Shown piece after piece: positions 1-8,771 of a stretch of 64,000 nucleotides of DNA. The position numbers were made by a program, and so were the translations under genes. The stretch lies in assembly GCA_963763135.1 (NCBI GenBank), contig CAVXNJ010000009.1, positions 310,001 through 374,000 of the forward strand, given 5' to 3'. Positions within the stretch are counted from its first letter, which is position 1; every line of letters starts with the position of its first letter. Under the pieces are notes generated by a model, which worked only from the letters and a program-made list of their open reading frames with translations, was not told where the DNA came from and searched no databases. The DNA is from JANMZO01 sp963763135. Lineage in GTDB: Bacteria > Actinomycetota > Acidimicrobiia > Acidimicrobiales > JANYDT01.

Positions 1-18
1 GGCGCCGGGCATTCCCGG

Positions 19-1602
19 TCACATTGGATCGTCGGCCGTCGTTTCCGGCTGGATCGGAATCCCCTGAAGACGCTGAGCGGGCGTCTTACCGGAATCGCGG
101 GTGTCGTAGGTCCAGTCGTAGTTCTTCGTGAGGTGACGAACGTCGTAGACGGCAGACCCGTCGACGATGTCAAGAAGCGGTGTCAGGTAACGGGACTGTT
201 CGTCCGCCCGGTCCGGATCCCGGGGAAGGTGGGTTGGTCGGGGCTGCAGCAGGAGGCTGCCGACCACGGCGAACTGCTGGGATGCGAGCGAGCATCTCGC
301 GCCGTTCGTGACCGTGGCCAGACGTGAGTCGATCTTCGCCGCGACCGTGTCGGTCATCTCCTCAGAGACATCGCGCATCTCGCCGGAGGGTATCGACTTC
401 GACGATTCGGCATCAGACCCGGGAACTGATCCGGAAGCGTCGGTTCCGGCCTCCCTGTTCTGAGCTTTGGTCAGGGGTGCGGCCAGGAGTTCGGCGATGG
501 CGATGCCGTCGGTCTTGCACGCGCTGCACTGGCCGCAGGACTCGACAGCCAGGAACCTCGATGCTGCTGCGGCAATTCGGAGAAGGTCCGCCGAGTCATC
601 AAGACACAGGAACCCCGCCGACCCGAGACCGCTTCCAATCGCGGCAAAGGCTTGATGAGTGCACGGAGTCGGCAGATCGTATTCACCAACGATCGCTGAT
701 GAGGCACCGGGGAGAACGGCAACTATGCGTCGCCCCTCGCGCGCTCCTCCGCCTAGTTCTTCGATGATTTCGCTCAGCGGCGTACCCAGGGCGAACTCGC
801 CGACTCCATGAGTCCGTACATCGCCCGTCACCGTGCAGACGATGGAGCCTGGAGAATCATCGGTGCCGATCTCGCGGAACCACTCGGCGCCGTGGCGGAC
901 GATGAGCGCGACATTCGCAAAGGTTTCGACGTTGTTGACCAGAGCGGGGGCTCCGTCGTCGCCGTCCAAACTGGCGATGACGGCTCCCGACGAGGTCGGA
1001 TTGGTTTCGTCGAGCCCTCGACGCCACGGGGGAGTGATCCGAGGAAACGGTTGCCGATTCGATGCCACCTCCAACAGTCCGGTTTCCTCACCGAAAAGGT
1101 ACGAGTCCGGACCCCGGACGATATTCAGCACGATGTTCGCCGCCCAACCCGCCGCCTCAATTTCAGCTAGCGCTCGAGTTACGCGTTCGATCTCTTCGGC
1201 GAACGATCCCTTCAGGCAAACGGACAGGCGGTCGGCGCCGACGACCTGACAGGCGATGAGCGCTCCCTCGAGAACGCGGTAGGGATTGTTCCGAAGGATG
1301 AACCGGTCTTTGAAGGTCGACGGCTCGCCCTCGGCGGCGTTCACCATCACCGATGTCGGAACCGTTGTCGAGTTGTGTTCGGCAACGGCCAGCCACTTCT
1401 TCGCCGTTGGAAAGCCGGCCCCACCCCGGCCGCGAAGTCCACTGTCTGCGATCGTGTCCAGGATGGCCATCTCATCCAGCGATTTCGCAGCGTGCAGCGC
1501 GATACCGCCACCATCATCGACATATTGCGCCAGGCTGAGGCACGGTTCGGCATCGAGGACCCGATACAGGCGCTTGGTGGTTGCAGCGGGGGCTTTGGGC
1601 AT
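19..1602 (-). CDS. NuoF/HoxF-like NADH dehydrogenase 51 kDa family flavoprotein
   Basis: A 527-residue member of the complex I 51 kDa family, expected to pass electrons from NAD(P)H to FMN and then to one [4Fe-4S] cluster. The nucleotide/FMN loop GRGGAGFPTAKKW is at residues 58-70; the second signature reads NAAEGEPSTFKDR (88-100), close to the usual EGEPGTFKDR. Cys356, Cys359 and Cys362 (CGQCSAC) with Cys437 fit the cluster ligands, but about 75 residues separate the third and fourth Cys, more than usual, because of an acidic Ser-rich insert. Start 1602 is chosen because AAGGA lies 6 bases upstream; the frame stays open for 84 more codons that show no family similarity. No NuoE or NuoG partner is visible. 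The stop overlaps a possible GTG/ATG start of a gene leaving the window on the left. Substrate and electron acceptor are unknown. Confidence 0.85.
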   Translation of the reverse strand: MPKAPAATTKRLYRVLDAEPCLSLAQYVDDGGGIALHAAKSLDEMAILDTIADSGLRGRGGAGFPTAKKWLAVAEHNSTTVPTSVMVNAAEGEPSTFKDRFILRNNPYRVLEGALIACQVVGADRLSVCLKGSFAEEIERVTRALAEIEAAGWAANIVLNIVRGPDSYLFGEETGLLEVASNRQPFPRITPPWRRGLDETNPTSSGAVIASLDGDDGAPALVNNVETFANVALIVRHGAEWFREIGTDDSPGSIVCTVTGDVRTHGVGEFALGTPLSEIIEELGGGAREGRRIVAVLPGASSAIVGEYDLPTPCTHQAFAAIGSGLGSAGFLCLDDSADLLRIAAAASRFLAVESCGQCSACKTDGIAIAELLAAPLTKAQNREAGTDASGSVPGSDAESSKSIPSGEMRDVSEEMTDTVAAKIDSRLATVTNGARCSLASQQFAVVGSLLLQPRPTHLPRDPDRADEQSRYLTPLLDIVDGSAVYDVRHLTKNYDWTYDTRDSGKTPAQRLQGIPIQPETTADDPM

Positions 1603-1909
1603 CGCCATTCCTTTGTTCGGTGCTTCGAAGACTGGGTCCGGCGGCGAAGCCAAGGTCCGGATCTTCGTTGCCACAGGTGCGAACGGCGTTCGGGTTGAAG
1701 ACGGTCGCAGGTTTGCGATACCCCGCGACTTCGGTGGCGAAACCTTCAAGAAACCTCTCCAGATGCATCCGGATGGTGTCGATGTGTCTGCTGGGTCGTT
1801 TGGCTTACGCAGCGATCGGCGTTTCAGGAGGGTGCACGGTGCGTGTGTGTCCAAGCTGAGCGGACCGGCCCACCAGAGCAGACGTCGTCAACCAGGAGAA
1901 ACCATCAAC

Positions 1910-2635
1910 ATGCAACTTCACCAGGATCTGCGGAACTTGTCGTCATCAGCCGATCGGCCCGACGTCCATCCCTGCTCCTACCCGGCCTCTGCTTCCCCTG
2001 TTCGGCCGGTGGCGACAGATCCTGCGTCAAATGAGGAGGATTTCCCATCCCGAATGGTCATGGTCGGCATCGGTCTGCTCGCCCATCCGGGACGCATCGG
2101 TGCAGCCATCGAAGTCCTGGGCGAGCTGTCAGCTGGTGTCCTCAGCGAATCCGGTGATCTTGACGCCACCCTCGTGCTGGTGGACTCCACCACACCGCGA
2201 AGCGGAAGGTTCGCGGAATCAACAGTGGTTCGTGAACGGCGGGCAGCCCGGGCCATGGCCCAGGAGAGGGGTGTTGCGGATCGCCTGTCGTTTATCGACG
2301 GACCTCTCGCAGCGCCCGTTCAGATGGGCTTCCTCGACCGGGCCGACATATTCATAAGCCCACTGACCATCGATGGGCAGGTGGTTGCGGGTGGGTTGAC
2401 ATTCGCCGCTGCGGAGGGTTCAACCACCGTGTCAACCCACGGACGCGGCAGGAAGGGCCCGGTCGTGCGAGACCCGGAACTGGTTGCTCAATTGCTAGCT
2501 GACATGGTCGCCGCCACCCGGAACCGATCGACCTCCTTCGACGGACGCCGACATCCGGTCTTCGGCGATTCCGCGAGCGTTGAGGCAGTCGACGGCACCA
2601 CCGAAGTCACCTTGCGGGTCCTGCGAGCGGGCTAA
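1910..2635 (+). CDS. Unrecognised protein with a GT-B-like C-terminal half
   Basis: A 241-residue reading. From residue 49 (MVMVGIGLLAHPGRIG) it resembles the C-terminal Rossmann domain of family 4 glycosyltransferases: a helix with AQERGVADRLSFIDGP, then FLDRADIFISPL and an alanine-rich strand, in the order seen in those enzymes. No N-terminal acceptor domain is present, so if it is a glycosyltransferase it is half of one. An AGGAG lies 12 bases before ATG 1910; another purine-rich GAGGAGG precedes an internal ATG at 2054, so the start is uncertain. It is divergent from the NuoF-like gene and converges on cysNC. Function not assigned; it could also be a decayed gene. Confidence 0.5.
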   Translation: MQLHQDLRNLSSSADRPDVHPCSYPASASPVRPVATDPASNEEDFPSRMVMVGIGLLAHPGRIGAAIEVLGELSAGVLSESGDLDATLVLVDSTTPRSGRFAESTVVRERRAARAMAQERGVADRLSFIDGPLAAPVQMGFLDRADIFISPLTIDGQVVAGGLTFAAAEGSTTVSTHGRGRKGPVVRDPELVAQLLADMVAATRNRSTSFDGRRHPVFGDSASVEAVDGTTEVTLRVLRAG

Positions 2636-2663
2636 CCGCGAACCGAACTCGAACTCGACCCGC

Positions 2664-4565
2664 TCAGCGCAATATGCCCATTCGCTGAAGATGGTCGACG
2701 ATCAGCTCAGCAGCCTCCTCGGCGGAGGTGTCGACCGTTCGGATCTGAATCTCCGGGTTCGTCGGTGGTTCGTAAGGTGAGTCGATGCCGGTGAAGTGCG
2801 GAAGTTCGCCACGACGCGCCTTGCGGTACAGGCCCTTGGGGTCCCGTTGCTCGGCGACTTCGAGCGGCGTGTCGACGTAGACCTCGATGAACTCGTTTTC
2901 GCCGAGTAACTCCCGGGCCATCTGCCTCTCCTGAATGAAGGGCGAGATGAACGAGGCGATAACCACCAGGCCGGCATCGACCATCAGCTTCGAAACCTCG
3001 GCCACCCGGCGAATGTTTTCGACGCGATCGGCATCGGTGAAGCCGAGATTCTTGTTGAGACCGTGGCGCACGTTGTCGCCGTCGAGAAGATACGTGTGGA
3101 TTCCGAGGCTGTGCAGGCGCTTCTCGACGAAGTTTGCGATCGTGGACTTGCCTGAACCCGACAAACCGGTGAACCAGACCACGCCGGAGCCGTGGCCCTT
3201 CAACTGCTGCCGAGCCGAGCGATCGACCTGCACCGCCTGCCAGTGAATGTTGTGCGAGCGTCGAAGCGCAAAGTGGAGCATGCCGGCGCCGAGCGTCGCA
3301 TTTGTCGTTCGATCGATGACTATGAACGCGCCCATGTCGCGATTGTCTGTGTACGTATCAAACGCGATCGGTCGGTCGACAGTGAGATTCACCACTCCGA
3401 TTTCGTTCAGCTGCAGCGTGGTTGCGGCCATGTGCTCGAGCGTGTTCACGTTGACCCGGTACTTCAGCTGGCTTACCGAACAACCGACCGTTCGGGTTCC
3501 GGTCTTCAGAAGATACGGTCGGCCCGCCAGCATCGGTTGCTCGCCCATCCACACCACGTGGGCCTCGAACTGATCAGCAACCTCGGCGGGAGAGGCCGCT
3601 CCGCAGAGCACGTCGCCGCGGCTCACGTCGACTTCATCAGTAAGTGTCAGAGTGACCGCCTGACCCCTGACGGCTTCCTCGAGATCCCCATCGAGGGTGA
3701 CGATGCGGGCCACGGTGGTCTCGGTTCCGCTGGTGAGGACCCGAACTCGGTCTCCCGGGCGAACGGTTCCGCCGACGATCGTGCCCGAGAACCCGCGGAA
3801 GTCGAGGTTTGGTCGGCTTACCAATTGCACGGGGAACCGGAAGGGTCCGTCATCGGACTCGGTTTCGATCTCCACGCTTTCGAGAAACCCCATCAGGGTC
3901 GGACCTGAATACCAGGGCATGTTGTCACTCGATTCGGTGACGTTGTCACCACGGAGCGCCGACACCGGAATCGCGGTGATGTTGCTGATTCCGACCTGTT
4001 CGGCAAACGCTGAGTACTCGGCGACGATCCCGTCGAAACGGTCCTCGGAGAAGTCAACCAGATCCATCTTGTTGATGGCCAGCACGATGTGACGGATCCC
4101 GAGCAGTGACACCAGGTAGCTGTGCCGACGAGTTTGGGTGAGCACACCCTTTCGGGAGTCGATCAGGAGCACGGCGCAGTCGGCGGTTGACGCGCCGGTG
4201 ACCATGTTGCGGGTGTACTGCTCGTGACCTGGCGTGTCAGCGACGATGAACTTGCGTTTCTCCGTCGAAAAGAACCGGTAGGCGACGTCGATGGTGATGC
4301 CCTGCTCGCGCTCCGCGCTGAGCCCGTCGAGGAGGAGTGCGAAATCGAGTTCGTCGCCTTGGGTGCCTACCCGTTTCGAGTCGGCGGCCAGGCTGGCCAG
4401 GTGATCTTCAAAGACCAGGTGCGCGTCGTACAGCATCCGCCCGATGAGGGTGCTTTTGCCGTCGTCGACGCTGCCGCACGTAATGAAGCGCAGCATTGTC
4501 TTGTGCTGGTGCGAGCGCAGGTATGCGCCGATGTCGGTTGCGATCAGTCCGGAAGAATTCGCCAT
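2664..4565 (-). CDS. cysNC: Bifunctional sulfate adenylyltransferase GTPase subunit / APS kinase
   Basis: A 633-residue fusion. Residues 1 to about 440 are CysN, the GTPase that drives sulfate adenylation with CysD: P-loop GSVDDGKST at 31-39, DTPGHEQYTRN at 110-120, NKMD at 165-168, followed by two beta-barrel domains. Residues about 455-633 are adenylylsulfate kinase (CysC) with P-loop GLSGSGKST at 467-475 and LDGDNVRHGLN, which phosphorylates APS to PAPS. It follows cysD by 58 bases on the same strand, so the two form an operon. The fused form makes PAPS for sulfotransferases as well as APS for assimilation; no sulfotransferase is in the window. Family assignment is secure. Confidence 0.96.
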   Translation of the reverse strand: MANSSGLIATDIGAYLRSHQHKTMLRFITCGSVDDGKSTLIGRMLYDAHLVFEDHLASLAADSKRVGTQGDELDFALLLDGLSAEREQGITIDVAYRFFSTEKRKFIVADTPGHEQYTRNMVTGASTADCAVLLIDSRKGVLTQTRRHSYLVSLLGIRHIVLAINKMDLVDFSEDRFDGIVAEYSAFAEQVGISNITAIPVSALRGDNVTESSDNMPWYSGPTLMGFLESVEIETESDDGPFRFPVQLVSRPNLDFRGFSGTIVGGTVRPGDRVRVLTSGTETTVARIVTLDGDLEEAVRGQAVTLTLTDEVDVSRGDVLCGAASPAEVADQFEAHVVWMGEQPMLAGRPYLLKTGTRTVGCSVSQLKYRVNVNTLEHMAATTLQLNEIGVVNLTVDRPIAFDTYTDNRDMGAFIVIDRTTNATLGAGMLHFALRRSHNIHWQAVQVDRSARQQLKGHGSGVVWFTGLSGSGKSTIANFVEKRLHSLGIHTYLLDGDNVRHGLNKNLGFTDADRVENIRRVAEVSKLMVDAGLVVIASFISPFIQERQMARELLGENEFIEVYVDTPLEVAEQRDPKGLYRKARRGELPHFTGIDSPYEPPTNPEIQIRTVDTSAEEAAELIVDHLQRMGILR

Positions 4566-4623
4566 CAGCGGTAGGTCCGGAATTCAATTGTTATGAACAC
4601 GTAGGAGTTCTCCCCGGAGGTCA

Positions 4624-5523
4624 TCAGAAGTATCCCTCCTGCTTCTTCTTCTCCATCGATCCGGCGGAATCATGGTCGATGGCGCGTCCTTGGCGTTCCG
4701 ATGTCGTTGTGAGCAGCATTTCGCGAATGACGTCGAGTAGGGAGTCGGCTTCGCTTTCGACCGCGCCGGTAAGCGGGTAGCAGCCGAGCGTCCGGAACCG
4801 AACGCTCCGGACATCGGGCGTTTCGCCGGGCCGCAGAGGGAGCCGGTCGTCGTCGACCATGATGAGCATTCCGTCCCGTTCGACCACGGGGCGCCGCTTG
4901 GCGAAATACAGAGGGACGATCGGAATGTCCTCGAGATGGATGTACTGCCAGACGTCGAGTTCGGTCCAGTTCGACAGCGGGAAAACGCGAATCGACTCAC
5001 CGCGGCTGTGGCGAGCGTTGTACAGATGCCAGAGTTCTGGTCGCTGTGCCTTCGGGTCCCACTGGTGCTCGGCCGAACGCACGGAGAAAATGCGTTCCTT
5101 CGCCCGGGATTTCTCTTCGTCACGGCGGGCCCCACCGAAAGCGGTATCGAAACCGTGCTCGTCGAGTGCCTGCTTCAGACCCTGGGTCTTCCACATGTCG
5201 GTATGCAGCGAGGAACCGTGCGTGAACGGGTTGATGCCCTGCGCTACGCACTCCGGATTTTGGTGAACCAGGAGCTTTACGCCGAGCTCCGCGACACGCG
5301 CGTCGCGGAACTCGATCATCTCTTTGAATTTCCAGGTTGTATCGACATGGAGCAACGGAAAGGGGAGTGGAGCGGGAAAGAACGCCTTGAGGGCAAGGTG
5401 AAGCATGACCGAGCTGTCTTTACCGATCGAATACAGCATCACCGGGTTCTCGCTCTCGGCGACGGCCTCCCGCATGATGTGAATGCTCTCGGCCTCAAGG
5501 CGTTGCAGGTGCGTGAGCTTCAT
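4624..5523 (-). CDS. cysD: Sulfate adenylyltransferase small subunit (enteric-type)
   Basis: CysD, the ATP-pyrophosphatase-fold subunit that forms APS from sulfate and ATP with CysN. The PP-loop motif reads LYSIGKDSSVMLHL, the body carries AFGGARRDEEKSRAKERI, and it ends in KKKQEGYF. The motifs YSIGKDS and RTLGCYPLTGAVES match the enterobacterial type, unlike the second CysD in this window. Start 5523 (MKLTHLQRLEAESIH) gives 299 residues, close to the usual 302; an in-frame ATG at 5550 would add nine residues. Neither has a strong ribosome site. Operon with cysNC; divergent from cysH. Confidence 0.95.
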   Translation of the reverse strand: MKLTHLQRLEAESIHIMREAVAESENPVMLYSIGKDSSVMLHLALKAFFPAPLPFPLLHVDTTWKFKEMIEFRDARVAELGVKLLVHQNPECVAQGINPFTHGSSLHTDMWKTQGLKQALDEHGFDTAFGGARRDEEKSRAKERIFSVRSAEHQWDPKAQRPELWHLYNARHSRGESIRVFPLSNWTELDVWQYIHLEDIPIVPLYFAKRRPVVERDGMLIMVDDDRLPLRPGETPDVRSVRFRTLGCYPLTGAVESEADSLLDVIREMLLTTTSERQGRAIDHDSAGSMEKKKQEGYF

Positions 5524-5550
5524 CCCCGCCAGTCTTGTCGAAAGCCGCAT

Positions 5551-5728
5551 CGGACGGCCGGATGCGACGCTCGGGTGGGCCGGAATTTTGCCTGAGGCTT
5601 AAATGTTGACTAATCTGATCATCTATATCGCTAATCTCGTGCCCAAGCCTCGATCGGTCCAGCCCCACTCTGCAAAGCACCGATCTGCTGGGTCGGACAC
5701 ACCGGCCAGAACTACCAGTCAGGACACC
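5551..5728. promoter_or_regulatory. Divergent cysD/cysH control region
   Basis: This 178-base gap separates the two divergent sulfate operons and holds an unusually AT-rich core at about 5586-5637. CTAATCT occurs twice in direct orientation (5610-5616 and 5631-5637), exactly 21 bases or two helical turns apart, with the palindrome TGATCA at 5616-5621 between them. TTGACT at 5606-5611 could be a -35 element for the plus strand. The regulator is unknown; the operator role is inference. Confidence 0.4.
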
Positions 5729-6409
5729 ATGACCATTACCGCAGCCGATCTCGACGCCGACGCCCTCTCGGCGCTGAACGATCGATTCGCCAACGCACCC
5801 GCCGAAGACGTTGTCGCGTGGGCCCACGAGACCTTTGGGGATCAGCTGGTGACCCTGTGTGCCATGACGTCCGATACCGCGCTGGTTGATCTCCTCGCCC
5901 GTCGAGCGGCCGGGGCTTCGGTGGTGTTTCTCGAAACCGGTCACCATTTCAAACAGACCCACGAACAGCTAGCCACCGTGCAGCAACGCTATGGCGACCG
6001 GGTGAGGTTTTCGACGGCCACTGCCGGTTTGGCCCCGGGGGTTCTGTGGCAGACCGATCCCACCGCGTGTTGCAACGCCCGCAAGGTCGACCCGATGGAG
6101 GCGGCATTGAGCGGCCATGCCGCGTGGATAACCGGTGTACGGCGAGCAGACTCGCCCGTCCGGGCCAACACGCCGATCGTGGAGATCGACAAGCGGCTGA
6201 TGGTGAAGATCAACCCGATCGCCACCTGGTCCGATGACGATCTGGAGACATATCTTTCGATGCACGAGGTCCCTCGGCATCCGCTCCTCGACCAGGGTTA
6301 TCCCTCCATCGGCTGTGAGCCGTGCACACGGCAGGTTCTGCCCGGCGAAGACATTCGGGCGGGTCGTTGGGCCGGCACCGGAAAGACCGAATGCGGGTTG
6401 CACGTATGA
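5729..6409 (+). CDS. cysH: Assimilatory phosphoadenylyl/adenylyl-sulfate reductase
   Basis: A 226-residue reductase that converts activated sulfate to sulfite. It has both cysteine pairs of the [4Fe-4S]-containing subclass, Cys114-Cys115 (CCNARK) and Cys196/Cys199 (GCEPC), plus the catalytic Cys222 in the C-terminal ECGLH. Proteins with these pairs reduce APS (EC 1.8.4.10) rather than PAPS, by family knowledge. Start ATG 5729 has AGGA four bases upstream; the frame is open to 5603 without similarity. The stop overlaps the next cysD start as ATGA, so cysH-cysD-cysN are translationally coupled. Confidence 0.93.
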   Translation: MTITAADLDADALSALNDRFANAPAEDVVAWAHETFGDQLVTLCAMTSDTALVDLLARRAAGASVVFLETGHHFKQTHEQLATVQQRYGDRVRFSTATAGLAPGVLWQTDPTACCNARKVDPMEAALSGHAAWITGVRRADSPVRANTPIVEIDKRLMVKINPIATWSDDDLETYLSMHEVPRHPLLDQGYPSIGCEPCTRQVLPGEDIRAGRWAGTGKTECGLHV

Positions 6410-7379
6410 GCACGGTCGAAATCGAGGTGCGACCGGTTGATCTGGCCGCAGCCGAGCAGTCACTTCACGACGAGCGGAGCCGGGCCTCCAACGAACGGTT
6501 GTCGGCGCTGGAAGAGCATGCGATCTTCGTCATGCGGGAAGTAGCGGCTGAATGTGAAAACCCTGCGCTTTTGTTTTCCGGCGGCAAGGATTCCGTTGTC
6601 ATGGTCCACCTGGCGAGCAAGGCGTTCGCTCCCGGCACCATCCCGTTCCCGGCACTTCAGATAACAACCGGGCACGAGTTCCCGGAGGTGCTTGAGTTCC
6701 GCGACCGTTATCTTGCGCACCACGGGATGCGGCTCGTGATCGGCTCCGTCGAGGAAGCGATCACCAGGGGTCTGATCGTCGATCCGGGCCCGTTCGCCTC
6801 GCGAACCGACTGCAATCCGTGGCGCTTCTGGAAGCGATCGCGGAGAACAAATTCGATGCTGCGTTCGGAGGCGCCCGTCGTGACGAAGACAAAGCGCGGG
6901 CCAAGGAGCGTGTGCTGTCGTTTCGCGACGCCTTTGGTCAGTGGGACCCGCGCAACCAGCGGCCCGAACTTTGGAACCTGTACAACGCCCGGGTACGTCA
7001 AGGTGAACATCTCCGGGCTTTCCCGCTGTCGGACTGGACCGAACTCGACATCTGGCGCTACATCGCTCAGGAGAGCATCGATCTCCCGGCGATGTACTAC
7101 GCGCACGTACGAGAAGTGTTTGAGCGCGACAACATGCTGTACGCCGTTGGCCCTTGGACACCGCCCCGAGACGGCGAAACCGTTTCTGAGCGCCAGGTCC
7201 GGTACCGCACCGTCGGCGACATGACTTGCACCGGTGCCGTGGCCTCATCGGCTGCGAATCCATTTGAAGTGCTGACGGAGCTCTACGGCTCGCGGCTCAC
7301 CGAACGTGGCGCGACCCGGGCCGACGACAAATTCTCCGAAGCCGCCATGGAAGACCGTAAGAAGGAAGGGTATTTCTGA
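6406..7379 (+). CDS. cysD: Sulfate adenylyltransferase small subunit, actinobacterial type (frameshifted)
   Basis: A second CysD, read in two frames. The first part starts MSTVEIEV and has LLFSGGKDSVVMVHL; the second has AFGGARRDEDKARAKERV and ends EDRKKEGYF. The SGGKDS and RTVGDMTCTGAV motifs match mycobacterial-type CysD, unlike the copy at 4624. The frame changes at about 6802-6804: adding one base after position 6803 joins SR to NRLQSVALLEAI, the expected family sequence. There is no slippery heptamer, so programmed shifting is unlikely. It is either a sequencing error or an inactivated gene. The start overlaps the cysH stop, and the stop overlaps the cysN start (TGATG). Confidence 0.88.
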
Positions 7380-8620
7380 TGGAACTCCTAAGGTTCGCCA
7401 CTGCGGGTTCGGTCGACGACGGAAAGAGCACCCTTATCGGACGTCTCCTGCACGACACGAAGTCGTTGCTCGATGACACGATCGAAGCGGTCGAAATCTC
7501 CACGGCGCGGCGTGGGGGCACCGGGATGGACCTTGCGCTGATCACCGATGGTCTGCGGGCCGAGCGTGAACAGGGCATCACGATCGATGTGGCCTACCGC
7601 TACTTCGCTACAGCGAAGCGATCCTTCGTTATCGCTGACACCCCCGGTCATGTGCAGTACACCCGCAACATGGTCACCGGAGCGTCGAACTCGGAGCTGG
7701 CGATTATTCTCGTCGACGCACGCCACGGCCTGAAAGAGCAGTCATTCCGGCATGCGTCGATCGCCTCGTTGCTCGGGATCGGTCAACTGGTCTTCGCGAT
7801 CAACAAGATGGATCTGGTCGACTGGTCGTCGACCAGGTTTCATGAGATCGAGGTGGAGATCAAAAACCTCGCAGCCCGGCTTGGGCTCCACGAATGGGTC
7901 ACCATTCCACTAAGCGCGCTTAGTGGCGACAATGTTGTGGACCGAAGTGAAAACACGCCGTGGTACTGCGGACCCACTCTCCTCGACCATCTCGAGAGTG
8001 TGCCGACCCATGTCGTAGAGGGCGAGGTGGGCGGGCGACTTTCGGTTCAGTGGATTGTTAGGCCGTCGTCAAGCGGTGACACCGCCGCGTTGGGATCCGA
8101 TGCCCGTCGCTGGTACTGCGGGCCACAATCGGGTTCATCCTTCGATGTCGGCGACGAGGTGCTTGTGCTCCCGAGCGCGACACGTTCTACGATCGCAGCG
8201 GTAGCCGGAAGCGGGGCGGCCACCCGGCTGCAGCTGACCGACGAACGCGACGTCAGCCGGGGCGATGTGATTGCGTTGGCCAGCGATCTTCCGACCGTCA
8301 CCAACGAGTTCAGCGCCATGGTGTGTGCAATGGCCGACGAACCGCTGACTGCGGGATCGCGGATTCTCATCAAACACGGAACCCGCACGACCCAGGCAAT
8401 GGTTCGCGCCGTCGAGTCCCGTGTCGACATAACCACCGGCACGGAAGACACCGAAGCGACATCGCTCACGTTGAATGAAATCGGTCGTGTCACGTTCGCC
8501 ACGGCCCAACCGCTCGCGATTGACGACTATCGGAAGAACAAGGCGACGGGAGCGTTCATCGCTATCCATCCAACGACGAATTCGACCCTGCTGGCCGGAA
8601 TGATTCACGTCGTTCCCTGA
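7379..8620 (+). CDS. cysN: Sulfate adenylyltransferase GTPase subunit, unfused
   Basis: CysN of 413 residues without an APS kinase domain. GTPase motifs: GSVDDGKST near residue 10, ADTPGHVQYTRNM, and NKMDL. The C-terminal barrels end at MIHVVP, where the other copy continues into APS kinase. It starts at the ATG overlapping the cysD stop. This set (cysH-cysD-cysN) alone would make APS for reduction by CysH, which needs no APS kinase. The upstream cysD frameshift would leave this protein without its matching partner unless CysD from the minus-strand operon can substitute. Confidence 0.94.
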   Translation: MELLRFATAGSVDDGKSTLIGRLLHDTKSLLDDTIEAVEISTARRGGTGMDLALITDGLRAEREQGITIDVAYRYFATAKRSFVIADTPGHVQYTRNMVTGASNSELAIILVDARHGLKEQSFRHASIASLLGIGQLVFAINKMDLVDWSSTRFHEIEVEIKNLAARLGLHEWVTIPLSALSGDNVVDRSENTPWYCGPTLLDHLESVPTHVVEGEVGGRLSVQWIVRPSSSGDTAALGSDARRWYCGPQSGSSFDVGDEVLVLPSATRSTIAAVAGSGAATRLQLTDERDVSRGDVIALASDLPTVTNEFSAMVCAMADEPLTAGSRILIKHGTRTTQAMVRAVESRVDITTGTEDTEATSLTLNEIGRVTFATAQPLAIDDYRKNKATGAFIAIHPTTNSTLLAGMIHVVP

Positions 8621-8690
8621 ACCCCTGCCGCGGCCAAGTAGCTCGTTCCACGCTTCGGCGGACGGATACTTCTTCTCCATTTCCTTTCAG

Positions 8691-8713
8691 CGAAGGACCT
8701 GGTGCCTCCTTCG
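8691..8713 (+). terminator. Small hairpin after cysN
   Basis: CGAAGGA (8691-8697) pairs with TCCTTCG (8707-8713) across a 9-base loop, 70 bases after the cysN stop. There is no T-tract, so this is only a possible terminator or leader hairpin of the next gene. Confidence 0.3.
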
Positions 8714-8771
8714 GCGATCGGAGGGACCTACGGCCCTACGGGTAGTCACGGTCGGGGTTTAGGTTGGATTC

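Noticed and set aside
5606..5637. A canonical -10 box for the cysH promoter
   Set aside because: TATATC lies only 12 bases from TTGACT, too close for a standard promoter; no other good -10 is present.
6795..6825. Programmed -1 frameshifting in the second cysD
   Set aside because: No slippery heptamer or downstream pseudoknot is evident, and similar single-base breaks occur in unrelated genes.
8135..8680. Minus-strand frame beginning MEKKYPSAEAW
   Set aside because: It is mostly antisense to cysN2; the short unique start segment has a crowded ribosome site and no family match.
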